Assembly: GCA_039707655.1 (NCBI GenBank)
Contig: CM077674.1
Location: 241,353,904-241,417,903 of the forward strand
Length of the DNA: 64,000 bases
Source: Elymus sibiricus
Lineage: Eukaryota; Streptophyta; Magnoliopsida; Poales; Poaceae
Direction of reading: 5' to 3'
The translations under genes and the position numbers were made by a program. Under the pieces are notes generated by a model. That model did not search any database. It worked only from the letters and a program-made list of their open reading frames with translations, and was not told the origin of the DNA. Shown here piece after piece: positions 33,254-43,559 of the stretch (positions within the stretch are counted from its first letter, which is position 1; the number at the start of each line of letters is the position of its first letter).

Positions 33254-34540
33254 TCAACTGTAAAACGGATGGAGGAGCTCCGCGTTCCAGGGGCGTTCCG
33301 TCTCTTCGCCGGAGGCGTCTCTCTTGCGCTTGCTTCGCTTCTGCGCGTCGATGAGGTAGTACGCGTTGTTGCGCAAGGCCTTGCTGACGATGAAGGGGCC
33401 CTCCCATGGGGAGGACAGCTTGTGCTGGCCGGCTGTTCGCTGGATCAGCCGGAGCACGAGGTCGCCTTCGTGGAAAGCGAGGGGTTTGATCTTCTTGCTG
33501 TGGTAGTGGCGTAGGCTGTGTTGATAAATGGCCGACCGGCTGAGGGCCAGCAGGCGCGCCTCTTCGAGTAGATCGACGCCGTCTTCGCGTGCTGCTGCGG
33601 CCTCCACTTCCGTGTATAGGGTGACCCGAGGTGAGTCGAACTCGAGATCAGTGGGGATGATCGCCTCGGCCCCGTAGACGAGGAAGAATGGAGTGAAGCC
33701 GGTTGAGCGGTTGGGGGTGGTCCGGATACTCCATAGGACAGCCGGCAGCTCATCGATCCAGCTGCCGGGTGAACGTACGAGCGGCTCGACGAGTCGCGGC
33801 TTGATGCCGGCCAAGATGAGGCCGTTTGCCCGCTCCGCCTATCCGTTGGACTGAGGGTGGGCGACGGAGGCCAGGTCAAGCCGGATGCCGGAGACGGAGC
33901 AGTAGCGTGCTAGCGCGCCTTTGGCAAAGTTGGTGCCGTTGTCGGTGATGATGCTGTTGGGGACGCCGTAGCGGACAGCGATGTCGGCGATGAACTTGAC
34001 GGCCGTGGGACCGTCGAATTTCTTGATTGGTCTCGCCTCGATCCACTTGGTGAATTTGTCGACGGCCACCAGAAGGTGCGTCATGCCGCCCGAGCGGTTT
34101 TGAAGGGTCCCACCATGTCAAGGCCCCAGACGGCAAAGGGCCATGCAATGTGGATGGTTTGGAGCGCCGAAGCCGGCTGGTGGCTCTGGGCCTTGAAGCG
34201 CTGGCAACCCTTGCACTTGAGAACCAGCTCCTCGGCGTCCTTCAGTGCAGTCGGCCAGTAGAAGCCGTGGCGGAATGCTTTAGCCACCAGGGACCGGGAG
34301 GCGGCGTGGTGCCCGCACTCACCCTGGTGAATATCGAGCAAGATCTCGAGACCCTTGGCCGTCTCGACGCATCGCTGGAAGACGCCGGTTGTGCTACGCT
34401 TGACGAGCTCGCGGTTGATGATGCTGTAGGCGGAAGCTCGGCGTTGCACCTGCTGAGCCTCGACCTCGCTCGCCAGGAGCTCGCCGTTCGCCAGAAATGC
34501 GAGGATTGGTTGGGCCCAAGACGGCGCCTCCAGCACCGTG
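33254..34540 (-). pseudogene. RLG5 integrase
   Basis: The N-terminal zinc-binding HHCC motif (HQGECGHHAAS, then LKCKGCQRF, about 34210-34340) is followed by the catalytic core: D in WGLDMVGPF, D in ITDNGTNF (about 33932-33958), and E in the AERANG block. A C-terminal domain follows (FHEGDLVLRL, SSPWEGPF). There is no chromodomain, in line with the Tat lineage. Integrase inserts the cDNA into nuclear DNA. Lesions: a frameshift near 34530-34560 at the junction with RNase H, a shift near 34085, and TAG at 33839-33841, seven bases before the codon for the catalytic Glu, where Gln is expected. Confidence 0.9.
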
Positions 34541-36416
34541 AGGACGACTTGATGGACGGCTTGCGCAGGTGCTCGAGGGAGACGCCGGTTGGGATTGCTT
34601 GCCGGCTGGAACCAAGCTTGGCTAGAGTATCGGCCGCCTCGTTCTCATTACGGGGGACGTGGAGGAACTCGCATCCGTCGAAGTTGTGGGTCATCTGCTG
34701 GACCAGGTTGCGGTAGCTGGCCATGTTGGAGTCCCTAGCATCCCACTCGCCAGAGGATTGCTGGACCACCAGGTCGGAGTCGCCGAAGCAGAGGATGCGC
34801 CGGATGCCGATTTCTTTGGCCAGCCGGAGGCCGTGGACGATGGCTTCATACTCGGCGACGTTGTTGGAGGCGGAGAAGTGGATTTGAAGCGCGTAGCGCA
34901 GCCGGTCGCCTTTGGGGGAGGAGAGCACGATGCCGGCTCCCAAGCCGGAGGCCATCTTGGAGCCGTCAAAGTGCATGCGCCAGTGTGTTGCGTCGGGAGC
35001 CGGTGGCAAGTACTGGGTCTCCGCCCAATCGACGAGGAAGTCGGCCAAGGCTTGCAATTTGATGGCGGTGCGAGGCTCGTAGAGGATGGTGTGGCCGGCT
35101 AGCTCGATGGCCCACTTTGCGATCCGTCCGGAGGCATCCCGGCAGCCCATGATCTCGCCGATGGGGGCTGTGCTCACCACCGTGATGGCGTGCTCTTGGA
35201 AGTACTGCCGGAGCTTCTTGGCGGCCAGGTAGACGCCGTAGCACATCTTCTGATAGTGCGGGTAGTTTTGCTTGGAGGTGGAGAGGACCTCGCTGAGGTA
35301 GTACACAGGGCGCTGGGCCGGCTGTGCCTTGCCTTCCTCGGGGCGCTCTACCACCAGCACCACGCTGACCACGCGAGTGGTCGCCGCGATGTACATCAGG
35401 AGCGGCTCCTTCTCAGCCGGCGCGGCCAAGACGGGCGTCGTGGAGAGCATGCGCTTGAGGTCGCGGAAAGCTTCGTCTGCCTGGTCGGACCATTCGAACG
35501 GCGTCGTCTTCTTCATTAGCTGGTATAGGGGCAGGGCCCTCTCCCCCAGCTGGCTGACGAACCGGCTGAGAGAGGCCAAGCAGCCGGTGAACTTCTGGAC
35601 ATCGCGCAGCCGGGCTGGCTTGCGCATGCGGTCGATGGCCTTGATCTTCTCCGGGTTGGCCTCGATGCCGCGCTCCGAGACGAGGAAACCAAGGAGCTGG
35701 CCAGCCGGCACACCGAAGACGCATTTCTCCGGGTTGAGCTTGATCTGGTACTGGCGCAGGTTTGCAAACGTCTCCCTGAGGTCCTCGAGGAGGGTGAGGT
35801 GCTGCTTGGTCTTCACCACGATGTCGTCGACGTAGACGTGCACATTCCGGCCGATTTGAGGCAGGAGGCATTTCTGCATGCAGCGCTGGAAGGTGGCGCC
35901 GGCGTTCTTCAAGCCGAACGACATGGTGATGTAGCAATATGCCCCGAAGGGGGTGATGAAGGACGTCTTGAGGGCATCCGCCGGGTCCAGCTTGATCTGG
36001 TAGTAGCCGCAGTAAGCGTCCAGGAAGGACAGGAGCTCGCAGCCGGCTGTGGAGTCGATGACTTGGTCAATCCGTGGAAGAGCAAACGGGTCCTTGGGGC
36101 AGGCCTTGTTCAGGCTGGTGTAGTCGATACACATGCGCCAAGTGCCGTTCTTCTTCAGAACGAGGACCGGGTTGGCCAGCCACTCGGGGTGGAACACCTC
36201 CATGATGAACCCGGCTCTGAGCAGCCGGGCGATCTCTTCGCCAATGGTTCTCCGCTTCTCCTCGGAGAAGCGGCGTAGCGGCTGCTGGACCGGCTTGGCA
36301 TCTGGCCGGACGTGGAGCTTGTGCTCGGCGTACTTCCTCGGAACACCTGGCATGTCCATGGGGGACCATGCGAAGATATCCCGATTCTCACGGAGGAAGT
36401 CGACGAGCTCGCCTTC
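34541..36416 (-). pseudogene. RLG5 reverse transcriptase with two RNase H domains
   Basis: RT: HPEWLANPVLVLKKNG, RMCIDYTSLNKACPKDPF, SFGLKNAGATFQRCM, and intact catalytic YVDDIVVK (about 35821-35845). The first RNase H (about 35030-35400) keeps its fold signature (LSTSKQNYPHYQKMCYGV) but the first acidic residue is gone (MYIAATTRVV). A second, archaeal-type RNase H (about 34610-34980) has the full acidic set: FDGS, AEYEA, GDSDLV, EAADTLA. The two-RNase-H layout is diagnostic of Tat-type elements. The enzyme copies element RNA in the particle. Open from the TAG at 36417-36419 to the frameshift near 34560. Confidence 0.92.
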
Positions 36417-37429
36417 CTATTTGCTGTCGAGGCCGGAGCCCACGACGACGTACTCGCTGGAGTCGGGGTTGGATGGGTCGAGCGAAACCTTCCTCGTGCC
36501 CTTGGCCGGTTTGAAGGACCCCTCATCGGCCGGCTGCTTGAGCTGATCCGGCATGACCGGCTGCTCGCCAGCCAGCGCAACAAGCCGGTCGAGCTGGCGC
36601 CTCTCCTCGGTGATGACCAGCGACTCGGCCAGCTTGGAGCCGGCTTTGGCGCACTCCAAGGACTTCTTGTAGTCGCCGGTGATGGTGATGATGCCCTTGG
36701 GGCCCGGCAACTTCATCTTGAGGTAGGCGTAGTGGGGGACCGCCATGAACTTGGCCATGGCAGGACGGCCCAACAGCGCGTGGTAGGGGCTGGCGAGGTT
36801 GACCACCTCGAACCAGATCGGCTCACGGCGGAAGTGGGCGCTGGTGCCGAACAGCACGTCCAGTCGCACCCGGCCGATGGGAGAGCACGAAGCGCCGGGA
36901 ACGATGCCGTGGAACACCGTCTGGGTGGGCTGTAGCTGGCCCTCCTCGATGCCGAGCTTGATCATGGTGTCGCGATAGAGGATGTTGATGCTGCTGCCGC
37001 CGTCGATCAACACCTGCGAAAAGTGGCAGGTGCGCTTCTCAGCGATGAAGGTGGGGTCGAGGACGAGCGCGTAGCCGCCCGGCATGGGCATCACGGCCGG
37101 GTGGTCCTCCCGGGTCCAATTGACAGGACGGTTGGACCAGTGCATGTACTGGGGGACCGGGGGGACGACGGCGTTCACCTCGTGCTGGTACTTGCGCTTG
37201 CTGTGCTTGTCGTCGCCTTCGCTGGTGAAGATGACATAGGCCGCGTCCTGCTGCGGATAGGGGTCATTGGCGAGGGCGCCGGCTGCCGGAGGCGGCGGCG
37301 GAGGCGGAAGCGGCGGTTGCTGCGGGCCGGCTCCGGGTGGCGGGGGTGGAAGGTTGCCCTTCAACAGACGCTGGGTGAAGCTGCACTGCCGGAGCGTGTA
37401 CATCGACGGCTTCACGCCGCTGTGGTTCT
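36417..37429 (-). pseudogene. RLG5 aspartic protease region
   Basis: Begins with the end of gag (CKNHSG..LRQC, a remnant CCHC-like cluster near 37400-37430) and a poly-Pro linker (37290-37350). The retropepsin active site is LIDGGSSINILY (about 36975-37010), with the second block YHALLGRPAMAKF (about 36745-36785). TAG at 36417-36419 ends the frame where the same frame otherwise continues into RT, so one substitution separates protease from polymerase. Protease processes Gag-Pol in the particle. Confidence 0.88.
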
Positions 37430-39400
37430 TGCAGGGGCGTCGAGCATCTGCTCGAAAGACAGCTTGGGCTGCCAGGCGGCCTTGCCGGTGCGCGGGCGCT
37501 GGCCGGCGCCTTGCTCAGCCTGCCGCTCCCCTTCCACCGCGGCTACTTGCTGGTTGCTATAGCGGGGAGCCGGCTGCTCGGCCTTCCGCTTGTTGTTGTT
37601 GTGGTTGTCTTGCCGGCGCTGGCTGGTTTCGCCAGCCGGCTTCGGGGCGGCCGGCTGGATCGAGACCGGCTTGCCGTCCGCGTCGACTGTGATTTTTACG
37701 CGCATCGCGGAGTCGGCCGTGGCGTACTTGTCCGCCACCGCCATGAGCTCCGCCAGGGTGTCCGGCTCGTCGCACATCAGGCGATGCTTGAGCAGGGTGC
37801 CGTCTCGGCACCCGTCGATAAAGTACTGGATGGCTTGCACCTCGTGGACGCCTTCGCAGGAGTTGCGCAGCTCGGTCCACCGCGTGAGGAAGTCGCGGAG
37901 GGGCTCGCCCGGGTTCTGAACGCACATGGAGAGCAGGCGAGGCCAACCAGGACGCGTGTACATGCTGGCGAAGTTGCGCACGAATGCATCTTCGAAGTCC
38001 AGCCAGGAATTGACGCTGCCGGCCCCCAGGCTGTTAAGCCATGTCCGGGCCGAGCCGAGCAGCATGAGGGGAACGTAGCGAACCGCCACGCGCCGGTTGC
38101 CGCCGGCGATGCCGACTGCCGTGGTGTAGTCGGTTAGCCAGTCCTCCGGCTTGGAGACGCCGCTGTACTTGGGGGAGTCGCGGGGCAGCGAGAAGCCTTT
38201 GGGGAAGGGCTCCTCGCGGATGCGGGGGCCAAAGCACGCCGGGCCGACAGAGCTCTCCTCCTCGAGAAGCGTGGACCGTGCCAGCCGGTTGATGCGGTGG
38301 CGGGCGTCGGATTCGTCGTAGGGCTCGCGGGGGCCCAGCCGGCTTGCGACGGGGCCGTGCGGCACCGCGCCGGCGGAAGCCGGCCGGGGTTGTCGAGGCG
38401 GCGGGAGAGGAGGTTCCGGCTGCTGGGCACGATCGTCACCGGCTGTCTTGTTGGTAATGCCATCGCCAGTGGCCGCGACGCGGTTGAGCCGGCTCCAGCT
38501 TGCCCGGTGCCAGCCAGAGCCGCGACTCGTTGAACCAGCAGGGGAAGACGCCTGCTGCGTGTCCCGAAGAGCCCTCTCCGGGTTTCTGGTTTTGCCTGAG
38601 GTGGAGGCGGATGGCTGGGCCGGGTTGAAACGCTGCTGCTGTTCGTTCGCCGCGGTGATGAGGTCGCGGATGCGCTGCTGCAGCTGCAGCAGCTCCTCGC
38701 CCTCCAGGAACTCGAGATCCACGATGGCCGCCTGCGTCGCGCGCATGTTCTTGACGGGGGTGTCGTAGGCGGGCCGGCCTGCGCCTAGCGCACGGCCGAT
38801 CGCGCCTCCACGGACACGCACTTCCGCGACCCGGCTGGGCTCAGCAGCGGCCGGAGTGAAGCCGTGGACGCTGTCGTACTCTCGCTGGAAGGACTCCAGC
38901 CGGCACCGCGTTGCCGCCAGCTCTGTGGCCTCGACCAGCAGATGCTCACGGTCCTCGTTGAGCTGAGCCGCTGCTGCCACCGTGTTGGCGTCGGGCGTGA
39001 TGGGGGCCCGCAGGCTCCGGATCGTCTCGTGGAGCGGGTCGGCACGGCGATGAGGGGCTGCAGCCACGGCAGCCTTCTCCTTGGCGCGCGGGGAGCCGGA
39101 ACTGGTGCCGATGGTCAGCACCTCCGCGCGGGTGCAGAGAGCCGCGACGTCGTCGGAGACGGCGCAGCCAACGGGGACGGGCGAGTCGGTGAAGCTGTGT
39201 ACCTTGCTGGGAAACACGTCAGGGATGAGCGCGACGAAGACGCGCAGCGCGCTGAAAGGGACGACGAAGCAGCCTGCGGGGTAGGCGGTGCTCACGCCCG
39301 GTACGGCGCCGCAGCCGGCCGGGTTGGCCGTGCGAGGCGCACGGACCACACCGTGAACGATGCGCTCGCCGGAGCCGGTGAAGGGCCTCGTCCGGAACAT
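37430..39400 (-). pseudogene. gag: RLG5 gag
   Basis: The frame is open from upstream of the LTR end; the likely start is ATG at 39398-39400 (MFRTRPFTGSG), just after the primer-binding site. An N-terminal Ala/Pro-rich region with a helical part (about 38640-38960; LEFLEGEELLQLQQRIRDL) leads to the retrotransposon gag core (about 37700-38215: PKYSGVSKPEDWL, WLDFEDAFVRNF, QNPGEPLRDFLTRWTELR). A one-base loss in a C run near 37430-37440 shifts gag out of frame with protease, so the natural single polyprotein is broken here. Confidence 0.88.
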
Positions 39401-39423
39401 GACTCCGGTCGACGCCGCGAGCA

Positions 39424-39442
39424 GCCCCACGGTGGGCGCCAA
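39424..39442 (-). other. RLG5 primer-binding site
   Basis: On the minus strand TTGGCGCCCACCGTGGGGC follows the 5' LTR end CACGACA after one to two bases. Typical for Tat-type grass elements. Confidence 0.8.
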
Positions 39443-39443
39443 C

Positions 39444-40392
39444 TGTCGTGGTGAAATCACGGTAGATGCCATGAGATGGCTAAAAGTGGGGGGCTGCGTG
39501 AGGACGCCGGTGGGTTCCGGAAGCGAGGTTGGCACGCGCATGCGAGAGACACAAGACGTACCCAGGTTCGGGGCCCTCCGGAGAGGTAACTCCCCTAGTC
39601 CTGCCGAGTGGGTTGATAGGCTCAGAGGCCACAATGGTTACAATGGTGCTCTTGGAGCTGTTTGAGTGGAGGAGGAAGAAGGAGCTAGGTCTCCGTTCGG
39701 CCTCTCCTGTGAGTGTGTGGGTGTGTGTTGCTACTGAGCATTCCTCCGAGAGAGTGAGAGAGAGCGAGCTGATTTCCCCTGCATGGAGGCCTCCTGGGGG
39801 GTCTTATAGGCCGACCCCCAGGGTTACATGGGTAAACTACGCACGCCGGGACCCGGGCGTCGGCGTCTGGAGCCGGCCGTGGCGCCCGAGGGCGGCGCGA
39901 CACTGTGGCCCCTCGCTTCGAGCGTCACGGAGTGGACGGTGCGTGCGCGCTTCTGCAAAGGCGTACAGGAGTGGACGGCGCATGCGCGCTTCTGCCGAGG
40001 CGTGCAGGAGTAGACGGCGCGTGCACGCTCTGCAGAGGCGCGCCGGAGTAGGCGGCTTCGCGGGGGGCTGCACCGGCGCGCTGGCGCTGACACCGGCCGT
40101 TGCGTCAACAGGGTTGGCAGCTTTGCCGGTGCGCCCTCCCGAGACGGATTGCACTGTAGCCATGTTCTCCCCTCGAGGGGGGCTATCTTGTCGCCGGACG
40201 TGATGGGACGGCCGCCGACCTATCGCCAGCCGGCTAGCGGCCAGCCGGACCCGGCCCGGGGCCGGGCCTAGTCGGCTAGCACTGAGAAGCCGGTCAGTTC
40301 GCCAGCCGGCGGGGAGGGGCACGGGCTGCCCCGATGTTTTCGAAAAAGGGGCTCCGGGTTCGCTTGCCTACCCGGGGGTCATCCCCCCGACA
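39444..40392 (-). repeat. RLG5 5' LTR
   Basis: Direct repeat of 27043-27942, 49 bp longer. It contains a segment bounded by two CGGCTAGC copies (40231-40238, 40273-40280) with a GGCCCGGGGCC palindrome, absent from the 3' LTR. Minus-strand TATA box at 39801-39810. Confidence 0.93.
39801..39810 (-). promoter_or_regulatory. TATA box of RLG5 5' LTR
   Basis: CCTATAAGAC on the minus strand, inside the 5' LTR and upstream of the primer-binding site by about 360 bp. It is the likely promoter of gag-pol. Confidence 0.6.
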
Positions 40393-40397
40393 ATAGA

Positions 40398-40581
40398 TCT
40401 AGTCACCATTACACTTGCAACTTCATTATTATTACTTTTACTATTCTGGATCACTTACAAGTTCTAGGCACATTATTTGCAACTTTCAAAGGACCAAAGA
40501 CTGATTCCTGTGCTCCCTGTGGGATCGATACTCTTACTTCGAAAAGGCTACAACTAAACCATGTGCACTTGCAGGCTATCA
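40398..40581 (+). repeat. RLG3 3' LTR, right part
   Basis: Continues the LTR after the ATAGA duplication, ending GCAGGCTATCA at 40581, followed by ATGAA and RLG4 sequence. Confidence 0.92.
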
Positions 40582-41014
40582 ATGAACTTCTCGTAGAACT
40601 TGTCCTTGGGAAGCTTGATGGCGACAGGGCGATCTAGATCTGTCAGCAAAACTGGCCGAAACAAGAATAGAGGAGAAACTTGCGATACGGTGGTCAAAAC
40701 ATCCGGGAGTATATATAATGAATTTTTATCTTGCGAGACAAGTATTCAGGAAGAAAACGGAGTTGGGAAGGCACACGAGGGGCCCACAAGGCAACACGGC
40801 GTGCCCTGGGGGTATGGCGTGCCCTGTTACCTTGTGACCTCCTCGTGGGTCCTCTCGGCTGTTTCTTATTTTTGTAAATTTTCTAATATTCCAAAACAGA
40901 CAGAAATAATTTTAATGGAATTTTTGGGGTCGGTTTACTTACCGTATCACATACCTATTCCTTTTCAGGGTTCTGGAGCGTTCCAGAAGGTCTCTTTTAT
41001 GTGTTCCTCCGGTG
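40582..41014 (-). pseudogene. RLG4 third ORF, N-terminal part, and upstream spacer
   Basis: Adjacent to the RLG3 duplication the minus strand reads LPKDKFYEKF in the frame that continues into 14056. A start is not certain; the readable stretch reaches to about 40660. Above it lies a GC-richer segment (about 40780-40850) with CCCACAAGGC..GGCGTGCCCTG..CCTTGTGA, very similar to a part of the RLG4 LTR at 11690-11755. The ORF function is unknown. Confidence 0.55.
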
Positions 41015-41795
41015 TCATGGTTTGAATAATATTAGTTTCAACATTAATGGGCGTACTTGAGATATAATGTTTAATTCTTTGCCCGTTAACCACTCTTGGA
41101 TTAGTGACTTCGGCATTGTTAATCTTGATAGCTCCGGAGCGATAGACCTCTTCGATGATGTATGGTCCTTCCTATTTAGAGAGAAGTTTTCCTGCAAAGA
41201 ATCTGAAGCGAGAGTGGTACAATAGAATTTGATCACCAATTTTAAATTCCCGTTTTTGGATTCTTTGTCATGCCATCTTTTAACTTTTTCGTTGAACAAC
41301 TTGGCATTTTCGGAAGCTTGGGTTCTCCATTCATCTAGAGAGCTGATATCAAATAACCTCTTTTCACCGGCAAGTTTCAAATCATAGTTAAGTTCTCTAA
41401 TTGCCCAATAAGCTTTATGTTCTAATTCTAGAGGTAAATGACAAGCTTTTCCATAGACCATTTTATAATGAGACATACCCATAGGATTTTATAAGTAGTT
41501 CTATAAGCCAATAATGCATCATCAAGTTTCTTAGACCAATTCTTCCTAGATCTATTAACAGTCTTTTGCAGAATCAATTTTATTTCTCTATTGCTCAATT
41601 CAACTTGACCTCTAGACTAAGGATGATATGGCGATGCAATTATATGGTTAACAACATATTTAGCTAGGAGTTTACGGAATGCACCATGAATAAAATGCGA
41701 ACCACCATCAGTCATTAAATATCTAGGGACACCAAACCTCGGAAAGATAACTTCTTTAAGCATTTTAATAGATGTGTAGTGATCAGCACTACTAG
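41015..41795 (-). pseudogene. RLG4 integrase, cut by a DNA transposon
   Basis: The catalytic-core middle part is clear (DHYTSIKMLKEVIFPRFG, then YLMTDGGSHF with the second Asp at about 41705), followed by IASPYHP. A stop at 41617 and shifts precede the C-terminal part ([21 protein letters not shown], about 41400-41480; FNEKVKRWHD). This is the Athila integrase. The zinc-binding region and first catalytic Asp lie beyond 41795, where a CACTA-like end begins. The rest of RLG4 (RNase H, RT, protease, gag, 5' LTR) is not found in the window. Confidence 0.88.
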
Positions 41796-42151
41796 CACTA
41801 CAAAAAAAAGACACATCCGTGACATTATGGCCCGAACAAAAAAAAATTTTCTATCATGGTTGTGACACTTCTATGACAATAATTATGACAAAAACACGTA
41901 TCATCATAGATGTGGTGGGCTCCTACTTCTATGTCAAAAAATTATGACAAAAATGGGCTTTTCGTCCTGGGCAGGCCGGAGACGCACATGCATGAGATTC
42001 TTTGGGCCGTCCATGACGTAAAAAATCATGGTAGAAGTGAGGGCGAGGAAATTTTCGGGGAGTTCCCGGTTACGGTGGGTGGTCGGGCCGAGCGATGCAG
42101 TGTGGTTTTGCGCGTTACTCTCTCGTACGCGCGCGTGTGTGCGAGGCGCTC

Positions 42152-42361
42152 GCTAACTGAACCCGAGCGAGGCATGCGTTCGCTTACTGAACCCGAGCGA
42201 TCGATTGCCCTCGCACTACGTACGTATGTACTGAACCCGATCGATCCCTTCGCTGCTAACTAAACCCGAGCGATCCCTTCACTGCTAACTAAACCCGAGT
42301 GATTCCTTCGCTGCTAACTAAACCCGATCGATCCTTCTCACTGCTTACTGAAGCCGATCGA
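42152..42361. repeat. About 30-bp tandem repeat (CTAACTAAACCCGAGCGAT)
   Basis: Six to seven imperfect units with core CTAACTAAACCCGAGCGAT and CCCTTCGCTG linkers. The array sits just inside the CACTA-like end. Confidence 0.85.
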
Positions 42362-42639
42362 GCCCCCGTGCAAGACGTAGCCAGCCGGTGCTGGGTTGCC
42401 TCTCGATGAACAGTGCACGTTGCTGCCGCGTGCGCGATACACGTAGAACGAGTTGAGACTTGCATCAATTGAGCCGGTTGGTTGGCTGTGTTCCCGTTGC
42501 TGCCGCCCGCTCGTACGCCCCACCCCGGTCGGTGGGTTGGCTGTGGATGAACAGTACACTGGCCGTGTGAAGGTGGTCGGCGCTGGATGAACAGGACCCC
42601 GAGAGTAGGCCACCACACCCCAGTCGGTTGGGGGTGGAT

Positions 42640-42770
42640 GAACAGGACCCCGTGGAGGCTGGATGAACAGTAGCCGGTGGAGGCTGGAGGAAGTCGACGG
42701 TGGATGAACAGTAGCTGGTAGAGGCTGGAGGAGGTCGACCGTGGATGAACAGTAGCCCGTGGAGTCCCGT
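42640..42770. repeat. About 50-bp tandem repeat (GGATGAACAGTAGCC)
   Basis: Units of GGATGAACAGTAGCCGGTGG followed by AGGCTGGAGGA-type sequence, about three copies, adjoining and related to the 81-bp array by the GATGAACAG word. Confidence 0.7.
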
Positions 42771-42779
42771 TTTGCGGTC

Positions 42780-43060
42780 CGCCACACCCCTCCCGATGAA
42801 CAGGACTCTGTTTCGACCGTAGGCAGTTGGGTAGAGGTCTGTTTCCTCCGTTTTGTGGTACGCCAGACCCCTCCCGATCAACAGGACCCCGTTTTGACCG
42901 TAGGCGGTTGAACAGAAGTCCGTTTCCTCCATTTTGTGGTACGCCAGACCACGAGCCAATGAACAGGACCCCGTTTCGACCGTAGGCGGTCGAACAGAAG
43001 GCCGTTTCCTCCGTTTTGCGGTATGCCAGACCCCGAGTCGATGAACAGGACCCCGTTTCG
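42780..43060. repeat. About 81-bp tandem repeat (GATGAACAGGACCCCGTTTC)
   Basis: GATGAACAGGAC recurs at about 42794, 42877, 42957 and 43039, with spacing of 80-83 bp. Each unit contains GACCGTAGGCGGT and TTTCCTCCGTTTTG. The period is close to a multiple of three, so long open frames run through it on the minus strand; these are repeat artefacts. Confidence 0.85.
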
Positions 43061-43559
43061 GCTGTTCCGTCCAAGCAGGTTGGCTTCCTATGAACAGGAT
43101 GCGTTCTGACCCAGTCACTTAGCTCCCGACGCTGTTTCCGCCGTTCTGACCCAGCCAGTTGGCTGCCGATGAACAGGAGGCCATTGCTGCCGTCCGTTGC
43201 CTCTCTCCATGTACACGAGCCCTGGCCGTACGTATGCGAGAGTACGCGTTCGAGACCCCGCCCGTATGTACGTATGTGGCCGTATTTTTTGCAGCGTGGC
43301 TGCACATACGTGTACTTGATTTAGACGGGACTGCCTGAACTGCTACATATGGGGCTCTACTACGACACGTGCCGCTCCTTTTTTTTTTACGTGACGTGCC
43401 GCTCCTTACAAGCCCACGGTTCATCGTTGCAGAGAGACCGATCGACCAGTATGTACGTACACGTTCGCGACCAGACAGACAACGCTACGTACGCTTCGAC
43501 CGGGTGGGTCCTAGCTGTCAGGGAGGATACATAGGCACTTCCTTACGTGCAAAGATATA

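Larger units (their letters stand above)
27043..40392 (-). mobile_element. RLG5: Tat-type Gypsy element with antisense gene
   Basis: LTRs of 900 bp (27043-27942) and 949 bp (39444-40392), target duplication ATAGA. On the minus strand: primer-binding site, gag, protease, RT, two RNase H-like domains, integrase. Between integrase and the 3' LTR a 3.9-kb multi-exon gene runs on the opposite (+) strand. The double RNase H and the antisense gene both point to the Tat lineage (RIRE2/Retrosat2-like). A handful of stops and frameshifts makes this copy inactive, but no domain is deleted. Confidence 0.95.
14057..40581 (+). mobile_element. RLG3: Athila-type Gypsy element carrying two nested insertions
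   Basis: LTRs of 1362 bp (14057-15418) and 1366 bp (25861-27042 plus 40398-40581), primer-binding site, gag, protease, reverse transcriptase, an extra ORF and polypurine tract in Athila order. Target duplication ATGAA on both sides. Two later insertions interrupt it: an L1-type LINE in gag (15709-20627) and RLG5 in the 3' LTR (27043-40392). Its own interior lacks most of RNase H and all of integrase, by a deletion near 23400-23430. It is non-autonomous. Confidence 0.92.

Noticed and set aside
39444..39634. Extension of RLG5 gag into the 5' LTR (start at 39634)
   Set aside because: The frame is open there by chance; the LTR and primer-binding site lie upstream of the natural start, taken as 39400.
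42289..43305. 338-codon minus-strand frame and overlapping 217-codon frame
   Set aside because: They run through the 81-bp and 50-bp tandem arrays, whose period near a multiple of three keeps frames open. The peptides simply repeat.
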